This document shows positions 49,709 to 57,083 of a stretch of 64,000 nt of DNA, in pieces; position 1 is the stretch's first letter; the number at the start of each line of letters is the position of its first letter. The DNA lies in assembly GCA_019414055.1 (NCBI GenBank), contig DXMV01000004.1, forward strand, positions 62,001 to 126,000, read 5' to 3'. Position numbers and translations under genes: made by a program. This stretch comes from Collinsella sp. (lineage in GTDB: Bacteria; Actinomycetota; Coriobacteriia; Coriobacteriales; Coriobacteriaceae). Under the pieces are notes generated by a model, which had not been told where the DNA came from, searched no databases, and saw nothing but the letters and a program-made list of their open reading frames with translations.

Positions 49709-50842
49709 CTAAATGCGGTTCATCTGGGAAGCGACCTTGTTGTACCAGTCCTGCCACGTGGGCGGGCAGTACTTCTTGGCGGCTGCCGGGGTAAGCGTGG
49801 AGCCATAGTTGGCACCCAGGTAGGCAACGTGGGCGGAGACACCCTCGCTCCAGCTGCCAAAGCTACGCCAACCACCGCCGCGGGCACTCCAGCCCCAGGC
49901 GTTATAGGATCCGGCGCAATAGAGGCCCTTGCTGCTCTCGATGCAGGCGATGGCGGGAGACCAACGGGGATCGACGCCGGTATTCCAAGCGGCGACGGCA
50001 AAGTTATAGCCCTGGCCTGCCATGGGGGAACCGGCGAGGTAGTTGTCGATGCGGCTCGTCCACTCGTTAATGAATGAGTCGTAATCGGAATTGCCGCTGT
50101 TGGAGTTGTTCACCGTGGTGTCGATGGTGGTGTTGGAGTTGGTGGCCTGACTGTTGGAGTTATTGCCACTCACGCCGGTACCCGAGATCTTCTCGGCGGC
50201 AGCGGCTTTGTCGGCCTCGAGCTTAGCCAGTTCGGCGGCATTTTCCTGCTCAGCCTTTGCCTGCGCCTCGCTGCGGAGCTGCTGTGCCTGGGCCAGCGCG
50301 TCCTCGGCATTCTTTTGCTCGCCCTCGAGCTGAGATTTGGCCTGCTCGAGCTCGGTTTTGTTCTGCTCGAGCTCGGTCTGCATCTTGTTAAGCTCTTCGA
50401 TCTCGTCGACGCTCGAGCTCGTAATCTGGTTGGTGTATTTGCAGGTGGTGATAAAGTCACCCAAGCTCTGCGTGTTCACCAGGAAGCTCACGATGGGGCT
50501 GGTGCCCTTCTGGTACTTATACAGATCGCGCATGGCGGAGCTTGCCTTGGCCTGCTGCTCGGGTAGCTCGGCCTCAATCTTATCGATGTTCGCTTCATTG
50601 GAGTCGATCTGCTTTTGCAGATCCTCGAGCTTGGTTCGGGCGTCGTTGTAGGCGCTCGTAGCGTCCTCGATTTTTTTCTGGGCGGCGGAAAGCTGATCCT
50701 GCGTTGCCTGCGAGGCGGCATAGGCCGCGACGGGGGAGAGCATCGGCGTGGCCGTCAGCGCGACGGCGAGCGCGGCGCTCGTGATGATACGAGCCGGCTT
50801 CGACGCGATGAGCGCTGCGGTGCGATGGTTCGAATGCTGCAT
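49709..50842 (-). CDS. Secreted coiled-coil cell-wall hydrolase
   Basis: 377 residues. A signal peptide (IITSAALAVALTATPMLSPV, AYAA) is followed by a long coiled coil as in CwlO/PcsB (KIEDATSAYNDARTKLEDLQ onward to about residue 220), an Asn/Ser linker and a C-terminal domain of ~110 residues. That domain has SPAIACIESSKGLYCAGSYN AWGWS and resembles lysozyme-fold glucosaminidase or transglycosylase, with Glu in CIESSKG as a candidate catalytic residue. The ATG at 50842 follows AGAGGG. A role in septal wall cleavage is inferred. Confidence 0.85.
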   Translation of the reverse strand: MQHSNHRTAALIASKPARIITSAALAVALTATPMLSPVAAYAASQATQDQLSAAQKKIEDATSAYNDARTKLEDLQKQIDSNEANIDKIEAELPEQQAKASSAMRDLYKYQKGTSPIVSFLVNTQSLGDFITTCKYTNQITSSSVDEIEELNKMQTELEQNKTELEQAKSQLEGEQKNAEDALAQAQQLRSEAQAKAEQENAAELAKLEADKAAAAEKISGTGVSGNNSNSQATNSNTTIDTTVNNSNSGNSDYDSFINEWTSRIDNYLAGSPMAGQGYNFAVAAWNTGVDPRWSPAIACIESSKGLYCAGSYNAWGWSARGGGWRSFGSWSEGVSAHVAYLGANYGSTLTPAAAKKYCPPTWQDWYNKVASQMNRI

Positions 50843-51264
50843 CCAGTCCCTCTGCAATCAATCGTAGGTTATTGGTCGAGGTGTATTCTACTACTGCTTT
50901 CGACCTCAACTTGAACCTTAAAGGTTCTAAAGGGTCAAGTTGAACTTGAGGCTTTGGCCTTGACCTGCGGGAATGGTGAATTGTTGAGAAACCATAGAGT
51001 TCAACTTTAACGTTACGGAGCCCTGTCCGAGAGGGTTTTTGTTTATCAAAAGTCGCCTCACGTGGGGAAAGATGCAATCGGCGGCAAGAAATGAGACTTG
51101 GCGACGCCAATGCCCGGCATGGGTGCCGGGGGAGTTGCCAGGCTGTTTTGTCTCGTTTGCCATAGATACGGTGGAGCTTTAAGCGCCGGCGGTTTGGCAC
51201 GCTAGAATAAATCAGTTGCACAAAGACCGCCCGTCGTGTGGGCAGTTCATGATAGGAAGTTTCC
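50843..51264. other. Intergenic region with repeated GTTCAA/TTGAAC motifs
   Basis: 421 bases between divergent genes. An inverted repeat CAACTTGAACCTT/AAGGGTCAAGTTG (50907-50942) encloses AACCTT-A-AAGGTT. A TAGAAT -10 for the minus hydrolase lies at 50885-50890, and another TAGAAT for the ATP-grasp gene is near 51204. A minus-strand 78-residue open frame lacks a ribosome site and is not called. Confidence 0.5.
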
Positions 51265-52521
51265 ATGGCATTGCAGTTTACAGAGCGCGAGTTTATTCCC
51301 GTGCTGCTCGGCGGCGACATCAATGCGTATTCGGTGGCGCGCGCCTTTTACGAGGAGTATCAGGTCAAGAGCCTGGTCTTTGGCAAGTATCAGACGGGTC
51401 CTGCGTATCGCAGCCAGATTATCGACTACACGCCTAACGTGGATATCGACACCATGCCCGTGATGCTTAAGACCGTCAACGGTATCGCTCGGGCACATGC
51501 CGACAAGACGATTGTTCTGATGGGCTGCGGCGATAACTATGTTGCCCTGGTGGCCCAGGCCAAGGATGCCAACGAGCTGGCGGATAACATCGTTGCGCCT
51601 TACGCGCCCTATAGCATGCTTGAGCAGTGCCAGAAGAAGGAGATCTTCTACGAGCTGTGCGAGAAGCACGGTGTGCCCTATCCGCATACGTTTACCTTTA
51701 CTGCGCAGATGCTCAACACGCAAGGAGAGGCGCCTGCCGAGGTGCTCGACCAGATTGACTTCCCCTACCCGATGATCCTGAAGCCTTCCGACGGCATCAT
51801 GTGGTGGCAGCATGAGTTCGAGGGTCAGAAGAAGGCTTATGAGATTGCCGACCGCGCCGAGCTGGAGCAGGTTATCCGCGATTCCTATGCCAGTGGCTAC
51901 ACCGATGACCTGATTTTGCAGGATCGCGTGCCCGGCAACGACGAGTACATGCGTGTGCTCACCAGCTATTCTGACCGCAACGGCAAGGTTCGCATGATGT
52001 GCCTGGGTCACGTGCTGCTCGAGGAGCATCAGCCCCATGGCGTCGGTAATCACGCCTGCATCATCACCGAGCCCAATGATGAGCTTATGAGTGGCGTGCG
52101 CAAGCTGCTCGAGGACCTTCACTTTGTGGGTTATTCCAACTTTGACGTCAAGTATGACGAGCGCGATGGCTCGTTTAAGTTCTTTGACTTCAACACCCGT
52201 CAGGGTCGCAGCAACTACTATGTCACCAATAGCGGCTTTAACGTTGCCAAGTATGTGGTGGATGAGTACGTCTATAACCGCCCGTTTGAGCCGGAGTTTG
52301 TGACGGCGCAGGACGAGGCGCTGTGGATGGTCGTTCCCATGGGCGTCGTCGACAAGTACGTCAAGGCTCCCGAGCTGCGCGCGAAGGTGCATCGTCTTGC
52401 CAAGGAGGGCAAGGGCGCCGATCCCTCGTTTATGAAGGGAGACTTTGTCTTTAACCGCTGGTTGCGCATGTGGCACACCAAGCTGCGTCATTATAAGCTG
52501 TTCAAGACGTATTACAAGTAG
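51265..52521 (+). CDS. ATP-grasp carboxylate-amine ligase, D-aspartate ligase-like
   Basis: 418-residue ATP-grasp enzyme. It closely parallels the Enterococcus D-aspartate ligase layout: REFIPVLLGGDINAYSVARA, the ATP-binding YPMILKPSDGIMWWQHEFEG, ILQDRVPGNDEYMRVL, and VKYDERDGSFKFFDFNTRQG RSNYY for metal. Such enzymes add D-Asp to the peptidoglycan stem Lys/Orn. The next gene encodes an Asp/Glu racemase, which could supply D-Asp. Start ATG after GATAGGAAG. Specificity is inferred. Confidence 0.85.
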   Translation: MALQFTEREFIPVLLGGDINAYSVARAFYEEYQVKSLVFGKYQTGPAYRSQIIDYTPNVDIDTMPVMLKTVNGIARAHADKTIVLMGCGDNYVALVAQAKDANELADNIVAPYAPYSMLEQCQKKEIFYELCEKHGVPYPHTFTFTAQMLNTQGEAPAEVLDQIDFPYPMILKPSDGIMWWQHEFEGQKKAYEIADRAELEQVIRDSYASGYTDDLILQDRVPGNDEYMRVLTSYSDRNGKVRMMCLGHVLLEEHQPHGVGNHACIITEPNDELMSGVRKLLEDLHFVGYSNFDVKYDERDGSFKFFDFNTRQGRSNYYVTNSGFNVAKYVVDEYVYNRPFEPEFVTAQDEALWMVVPMGVVDKYVKAPELRAKVHRLAKEGKGADPSFMKGDFVFNRWLRMWHTKLRHYKLFKTYYK

Positions 52522-52605
52522 ACGAGCGTGGCGCCCGTCCGGTATGTATCGGGCGGGCGCGGGTATGATACGCGCAATTGCGTGGGCGTCACCAAGGAGG
52601 CGGCG

Positions 52606-53352
52606 ATGGAAAAGCTGGGAGTTATCGGCGGCATGGGCGCCGAGGCCACGTCGTATTACTACGACCAGGTAGTACGCCATACGGCGGCTACGTGCGACCA
52701 GGAGCATATCGACATGGTGGTGCTTTCCAAGTCGACCATGCCCGACCGCACGCTGGCCATCAAGACCGGTGAGCATACTGAGCTGCTGGCGACCATGAAG
52801 GAGTGTGCCCAGGCACTCGAGTCGCTGGGCTGCGCGCACATCGCGATTCCCTGCAACACGTCACACTACTTCTACGACCAGATCCAGTCGTTTACGAAGG
52901 TGCCGATTATCCACATGCCGCGCGAGTCGGTGCGCTATGCTCTGGCCGGCGCGGTGATGGGGGAGTGCGAGTTCGATCCAAACCTGAGCATGCCGGCCGA
53001 GCCGGTGCGCAAGATCGGCATCATGGGCACCGACGGTACCGTGGGTGCAGGCGTCTATGGGCGCGAATGTGAGACCGCGGGCGTTGAGGTCGTCTATCCC
53101 AGCGAAAAGCGTCAGGCCGACGTGATGTCGCTCATCTACGACGATGTGAAGGCCGGGCGCGAGCCCGATATGGATAAGTTCGACCGCGTGATGTGGGAGT
53201 TCGCCCGTAGCGGCTGCGACCGCGTCATCCTGGCCTGCACGGAGCTTTCGGTGTTGCAGAAGTATCGCGAGATGCCCGAGATCACCCTCGATGCGATGGA
53301 TGTCCTGGTACGCGAGTCCATCATTCGCAGCGGCGTCCCCTACCGCCTCTAG
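52606..53352 (+). CDS. Aspartate/glutamate racemase family protein
   Basis: 248-residue cofactor-independent racemase. Both catalytic Cys motifs are present: IAIPCNTSHYFYD and VILACTELSVLQ, after the start LGVIGGMGAEATSYYYDQVV. The ATG at 52606 follows AAGGAGG. It lies 84 bases behind the ligase gene and probably makes its D-aspartate. A small TATGAT (near 52563) might be a separate promoter. Confidence 0.92.
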   Translation: MEKLGVIGGMGAEATSYYYDQVVRHTAATCDQEHIDMVVLSKSTMPDRTLAIKTGEHTELLATMKECAQALESLGCAHIAIPCNTSHYFYDQIQSFTKVPIIHMPRESVRYALAGAVMGECEFDPNLSMPAEPVRKIGIMGTDGTVGAGVYGRECETAGVEVVYPSEKRQADVMSLIYDDVKAGREPDMDKFDRVMWEFARSGCDRVILACTELSVLQKYREMPEITLDAMDVLVRESIIRSGVPYRL

Positions 53353-53359
53353 TTCTCCG

Positions 53360-53392
53360 CCTGCCAAAAAGGGACAGGTTTATTTTGGTAGG
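53360..53392. repeat. REP-like repeat, copy 6
   Basis: CCTGCCAAAA/TTTTGGTAGG arms around AGGGACAGGTTTA. It lies eight bases after the racemase stop. Confidence 0.72.
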
Positions 53393-53411
53393 TTTTATCT
53401 GGGAAAACAGT

Positions 53412-53448
53412 AAGGCCTCGGCTCGTTTGGTGCGAGCCGAGGCCTTTT
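53412..53448. terminator. Terminator between racemase and ecfT
   Basis: Perfect 14-bp stem AAGGCCTCGGCTCG/CGAGCCGAGGCCTT, 7-nt loop, then TT; usable from both sides. Confidence 0.85.
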
Positions 53449-53475
53449 GCATTTGCCGGTTGCTGCCAGCGATTG

Positions 53476-54222
53476 CTAGAACAGCAAGCCGAGAACGATG
53501 AGGGCGATGCTGATGATGAGTACGGCAATGTCCAAGCCCTTGACGGGATAGCGCTTATACGAACTCGCACGCGTGCGCAGGTAGAAGCCGCGCTGCTCGG
53601 CGGCAAGCGCGGTGGCATCGGTCTTGCCCACGCTCGAAATAAGCAGTGGCACGCACAGCGGCAGCATGAGCTTGAGTTTCTTGACGGGATTCTTAGTGTC
53701 GTATTCGACGCCGCGTGCAGTCTGCGCCTCCATGATAGCGTTCATTTCCTGGCCAAATACCGGCACAAAGCGTAGCGCCGTGGTAAAGGTGAAGGCATAG
53801 CGATATGGCACGTGCAGCACCTCGACGCAGGCGTTGGCGAGGTCGTTGAGCTTGGTCACCATAAGCATGAGGATGAGCGGCAGCGCCACGCCCAACAGGC
53901 GTAGGCAGGCCTTCGATCCGGTAATGATGCCCGTGTCGGTGATAAAGCCCCACACTATGTTGCCGTCGCGCATAAAGGCCAGCTGAAGCACCAGCATGAT
54001 AAGCGCGAGCGGAATCAGCAGCTTGAGTAGTGAGAGCAGGCGGTCGACGACGCCGGCGTAGGCGCCCAGCGCAAGGGTGAGCGCCAAAAAGCCCAACAGC
54101 GCCATGTAGGAGTCGGACAGGAAGATGCCGATGATGATGGCGGCGGCAAGGCCCAGTTTGACGACCGGGTTCAAGCGGTGCAGCAGTGTATCGCCCGGCA
54201 TATAGTCGATGACGTTAACCAC
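53476..54222 (-). CDS. ecfT: ECF transporter transmembrane protein EcfT
   Basis: 248-residue membrane scaffold of an energy-coupling-factor vitamin/nutrient importer. Five to six helices are visible, with the coupling motifs AQTARGVEYDT and AEQRGFYLRTR, whose Ala-Arg-Gly elements dock on the ATPases. Its start overlaps the ATPase gene by eight bases. It is third in the S-AA-T operon. Confidence 0.92.
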   Translation of the reverse strand: MVNVIDYMPGDTLLHRLNPVVKLGLAAAIIIGIFLSDSYMALLGFLALTLALGAYAGVVDRLLSLLKLLIPLALIMLVLQLAFMRDGNIVWGFITDTGIITGSKACLRLLGVALPLILMLMVTKLNDLANACVEVLHVPYRYAFTFTTALRFVPVFGQEMNAIMEAQTARGVEYDTKNPVKKLKLMLPLCVPLLISSVGKTDATALAAEQRGFYLRTRASSYKRYPVKGLDIAVLIISIALIVLGLLF

Positions 54223-55966
54223 GGTGGACCATCTCCTCGGTAATGCGAACGATATCGGTGACCTCGCTCACCTGTGCAAAGGAGGGAGAGACGGAGGATG
54301 CCAGACGACGAGAAAGCTCTATGACCTGAGGTGGCTCAACGTAGGCTTGCTGCATGAGCTCGATGTTCGAGAACAGCTCGTGCGTGCGGCCGCGCTCGAG
54401 GATGCGGCCGTCGGCCATTACCACGATGCGCTCGGCAAAGTCGGATACGACTTCCATGTCGTGGCAGACCATGATGACGGCGCAGCCGCGCTCGGCCATG
54501 GTGCGCACGGTTTCCATGACGGTCATGCACTCGCGGTAGTCAAGGCCGCTCGTGGGCTCGTCGAGCACCACGATTTTGGGTTCTACGACCACGACGGAGG
54601 CGAGTGCCACCATCTGGCGCTGACCGCGCGAGAGCGAGAAGGGCGCCTCGTCGGCCGGCAAGCCAAAGCGGTCGATGACGAGCTGGGCGCGACGCAGCGC
54701 CTCGGCGCGGTCGATGCCGGCAAGCTCCAGGCCAAAGGCGACCTCGTCGAGCACGGTGTCCTTGCAGATCTGGCGGTCGGGGTTTTGGAAGAGCGTTGCG
54801 ACCTCGCGGGCAATGCGGCTCGTGGGAACGGCTGCGGTATCCAGTCCCGTGACGCGCACGCTGCCCGAGGCGGGCTTAAGCAGGCCCGTGAGCAGCTTGG
54901 TGAGCGTGGTCTTGCCAGCGCCGTTTTGGCCGACGATGCCCACGAGCTCGCCGGGATAGAGGGTCAGGTTGAGGTCGTGGACGGCGGCGCCGCCATTGGG
55001 ATAGGCAAACTCAACATGGTCGAAGGTGAGCACGGGCTCGGCGTCCTTGGCGTGCGGGCGCAACGACGGTGCGTGCGGTGAGCCGGCGGGTGCCTGAATG
55101 TCGCTGCTTGCGTGTGCGGGGTCGACGATGCCCGAAATCAGGCGCTCGGCCTCATCGACATCCAAGCAAGGGGTACCGCTTACCAGGCCATCGGCCTCGA
55201 GGCTATTGAAGATACGCGTGACGCGAGGGCAGTCGACGCCGATGGCACGGAGCTCGTCGGTATGCGCGAAGACCTCGTGTGGCTCGCCCTGCAGCGCGAT
55301 TTCGCCATGGTTGAGCACGAGCACGCGGTTGCAGTACTCCGAGAGCAGGGCGACCTTTTGCTCAACGACGACGATGGTAATTCCAAGTGCGCGGTTTGCC
55401 TCACGCAGCGTCTCGAAGACCAACGTGGAGCTGGCGGGGTCGAGTGCCGCGGTGGGCTCGTCGAGAACCAAAACGCGCGGACGCATGGCGAGGATGGCGG
55501 CGATGGCTACCTTTTGCTTCTGTCCGCCCGAGAGGGTGGCGATCTCGCGGTCGCGCAGGTCGCTGATGCCGACGGTCTCGAGCGTTTCGCTCACGCGCTG
55601 CTCGATCTGGTCGTGGGGAACGCCAAAGTTCTCGAGGCCAAAGAGCATCTCGTCCTCGACGACCGAGGCGACCATCTGCGTGTCGATGTCCTGCAACACG
55701 CTGCCGACGATCTGCGACACATCGGTGAGCGAAACTTCACAGGTGTCGTTGCCGTCGACAGTGACGGAGCCAAAGAACGTGCCGGTGTAATGGTGGGGTA
55801 CGGCTCCCGACAGGCAGGCGGCAAGTGTGGACTTGCCGGCGCCCGAAGGACCGATAATGCCGATGAAATCGCCCTGATGCACATTAAGCGACACGTGGGC
55901 GAGCGCGGGCTCGGGTGCGCTGCCGTACGAGAACGAGACGTCATCGACGCTGATGATCGTTTCCAT
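54215..55966 (-). CDS. Fused two-domain ECF ATPase (EcfA-EcfA')
   Basis: 583-residue protein joining both ECF ATPases. Domain 1 has GPSGAGKSTLAACL, LSGGQKQKVAIAAIL and LVLDEPTAALDP. Domain 2 has GQNGAGKTTLTKLL, LSRGQRQMVALASVV (Gly-to-Arg in LSGGQ) and VVLDEPTSGLD. A Pro/Ala/His linker joins them near residue 310. The ATG at 55966 follows GAAAGG. It powers uptake with EcfT and the upstream S component. Confidence 0.94.
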   Translation of the reverse strand: METIISVDDVSFSYGSAPEPALAHVSLNVHQGDFIGIIGPSGAGKSTLAACLSGAVPHHYTGTFFGSVTVDGNDTCEVSLTDVSQIVGSVLQDIDTQMVASVVEDEMLFGLENFGVPHDQIEQRVSETLETVGISDLRDREIATLSGGQKQKVAIAAILAMRPRVLVLDEPTAALDPASSTLVFETLREANRALGITIVVVEQKVALLSEYCNRVLVLNHGEIALQGEPHEVFAHTDELRAIGVDCPRVTRIFNSLEADGLVSGTPCLDVDEAERLISGIVDPAHASSDIQAPAGSPHAPSLRPHAKDAEPVLTFDHVEFAYPNGGAAVHDLNLTLYPGELVGIVGQNGAGKTTLTKLLTGLLKPASGSVRVTGLDTAAVPTSRIAREVATLFQNPDRQICKDTVLDEVAFGLELAGIDRAEALRRAQLVIDRFGLPADEAPFSLSRGQRQMVALASVVVVEPKIVVLDEPTSGLDYRECMTVMETVRTMAERGCAVIMVCHDMEVVSDFAERIVVMADGRILERGRTHELFSNIELMQQAYVEPPQVIELSRRLASSVSPSFAQVSEVTDIVRITEEMVHRG

Positions 55967-55984
55967 GAATACCTTTCGTAGTCG

Positions 55985-56028
55985 TTGGGGACGTTCTTAC
56001 ATGACTAGTCGTTAAAGAACGTCCCCAA
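55985..56028. repeat. Inverted repeat between S component and ECF ATPase genes
   Basis: Perfect 14-bp arms TTGGGGACGTTCTT/AAGAACGTCCCCAA with a 16-nt centre. It is related in layout to the AACCTGTCCC repeats, with core AACGTCCCC. Confidence 0.65.
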
Positions 56029-56092
56029 GAGCTAGTTGTTTGGGACAGTCTTTGCTGGTGGAGCGTTGGGATGGCTCGTAAAGCCGAGCGGG

Positions 56093-56665
56093 TTAGTTGA
56101 GCTTCAGAGCCTTTTGGATGGGCAGATAGAGGGCGCCGACCAGGATGGCGTTAAAGACGGCGGTCATGGCGACGACGGGCAGCATGGCTGCGGCGAGCTC
56201 GCCCACCACGCCGAGCATGGCCATTTTGATAACCATGAAGATGACGCCCGAGACGAAGGTGGTCACGAACGTTGCGACAACGGCGACGGCGGGCTTGACC
56301 TGACCGCCCTTAGCAGCGGCGTTGACAATGGCGGCCATGAGCATGGCGGCGATACCCTCGGCGGCAAAATCGACAAACGGCGAGGTGGTGGTGATCTGGA
56401 TCACGGCGGCCGAGATGAGGCCGATGACGAGCGCCTGGCCAATGTTGGGGCGAATGACCAGGATGGTGAGGCAGAAGGCCGAGATGATGAATTCGGGGCT
56501 GATCATGCCGCCCGAGATGCCCGAGATGGCCTTGCCGACGGTGAAGTTGAGGATGAAGCCGGCGGCAAGCAGGATGGCGAGCAGGACAAGGGCACGGATA
56601 TCGAGCTTACCGCGGTCGGCGGTCTGGACGGTACGGGGCTGGGCGGCGGTGGTGTTCTGAGACAT
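56093..56665 (-). CDS. ECF S component, probable tryptophan uptake
   Basis: 190-residue substrate-binding membrane protein with about six helices (ALVLLAILLAAGFILNFTVG, ISPEFIISAFCLTILVIRPN, FVTTFVSGVIFMVIKMAMLG). It resembles TrpP-type S components. It heads the S-ATPase-EcfT operon, so this is a dedicated ECF importer. The upstream leader peptide with three Trp codons and an attenuator makes tryptophan the best substrate guess. Start ATG at 56665 after GAAAGGA. Confidence 0.87.
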   Translation of the reverse strand: MSQNTTAAQPRTVQTADRGKLDIRALVLLAILLAAGFILNFTVGKAISGISGGMISPEFIISAFCLTILVIRPNIGQALVIGLISAAVIQITTTSPFVDFAAEGIAAMLMAAIVNAAAKGGQVKPAVAVVATFVTTFVSGVIFMVIKMAMLGVVGELAAAMLPVVAMTAVFNAILVGALYLPIQKALKLN

Positions 56666-56710
56666 GGTGAAAGTCCTTTCAAAAAGGGGAGTGCAAGAAA
56701 AAACGGAGGC

Positions 56711-56840
56711 GCGTGATGCGAATGCGATCGGGCTCGAGATAGAAAAAGGCCCCCGGTCGAAACCGGAGGCCTTCCAATCACCTAGAGCGCAAAAACAGGC
56801 GTGAGGGACTCACCGTCGACCGATCGTATTCGCATCACGC
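56711..56840 (-). other. Long inverted repeat enclosing the attenuator
   Basis: 21-nt arms, 56840-56820 (within the leader peptide, straight after the Trp codons) and 56731-56711, match at 20 positions. They enclose the terminator. This is not part of classical trp attenuators. Confidence 0.7.
56743..56773 (-). terminator. Attenuator terminator of the Trp-leader
   Basis: On the minus strand GGCCTCCGGT/ACCGGGGGCC with a TTCG loop, then TTTTT. CGGTCGA at the end of the leader frame can pair with TCGACCG in its 3' half, a competing antiterminator. Confidence 0.85.
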
Positions 56841-56878
56841 CACCACCAGTTGTTGAGAGACGTCATCGTGTTCTTCAT
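56810..56878 (-). CDS. 22-residue leader peptide with three consecutive Trp codons
   Basis: Regulatory micro-ORF: ATG after AAAGGAG, then a peptide whose centre is LNNWWWRDAN, Trp codons at 56848-56840, and TGA. It is followed by a rho-independent terminator before the ECF S-component gene. In low tryptophan a ribosome stalled on the Trp codons would free the antiterminator and allow transporter expression, as in trpL systems. Confidence 0.88.
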   Translation of the reverse strand: MKNTMTSLNNWWWRDANTIGRR

Positions 56879-56933
56879 GTCGGTGGCTCCTTTCGTGATG
56901 CCATGGCGCGGTCGCACCTAGTTGCTGTTGCGC

Positions 56934-56952
56934 TGCACTATAGCACAGTGCA
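56934..56952. promoter_or_regulatory. Palindrome near the Trp-leader promoter
   Basis: TGCACT-N7-AGTGCA. On the minus strand TATAGT (56942-56937) within it may be the -10. It is a possible repressor site; no regulator is assigned. Confidence 0.35.
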
Positions 56953-57030
56953 ATATGCGCGGGGAAATCTTTTTTGAAAAGATTTCAGGCGGGTTTCCCG
57001 CCGGTGTTTCCCGCCGGTCAAATGACGGAC

Positions 57031-57068
57031 AAGGAGGGCAAGACTGCTCGCGCTGTCTCGCCCTCCTT
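57031..57068 (-). terminator. Hairpin after the C69 dipeptidase gene
   Basis: AAGGAGGGC/GCCCTCCTT plus inner AGAC/GTCT. Further left (56966-56988) a GAAATCTTTT/AAAAGATTTC hairpin and a GGCGGG/CCCGCC hairpin also lie in this gap. Confidence 0.6.
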
Positions 57069-57083
57069 TAGAACGTGAGAGTC

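Noticed and set aside
50927..51163. 78-codon minus-strand open frame upstream of the wall hydrolase, with a beta-like C-terminal half
   Set aside because: No ribosome site at its ATG, no family match and overlap with intergenic inverted repeats.
56960..57030. Possible small RNA from several hairpins between the C69 and Trp-leader regions
   Set aside because: GAAATCTTTT and GGCGGG hairpins are present but no promoter-terminator pair is convincing; probably transcript ends.
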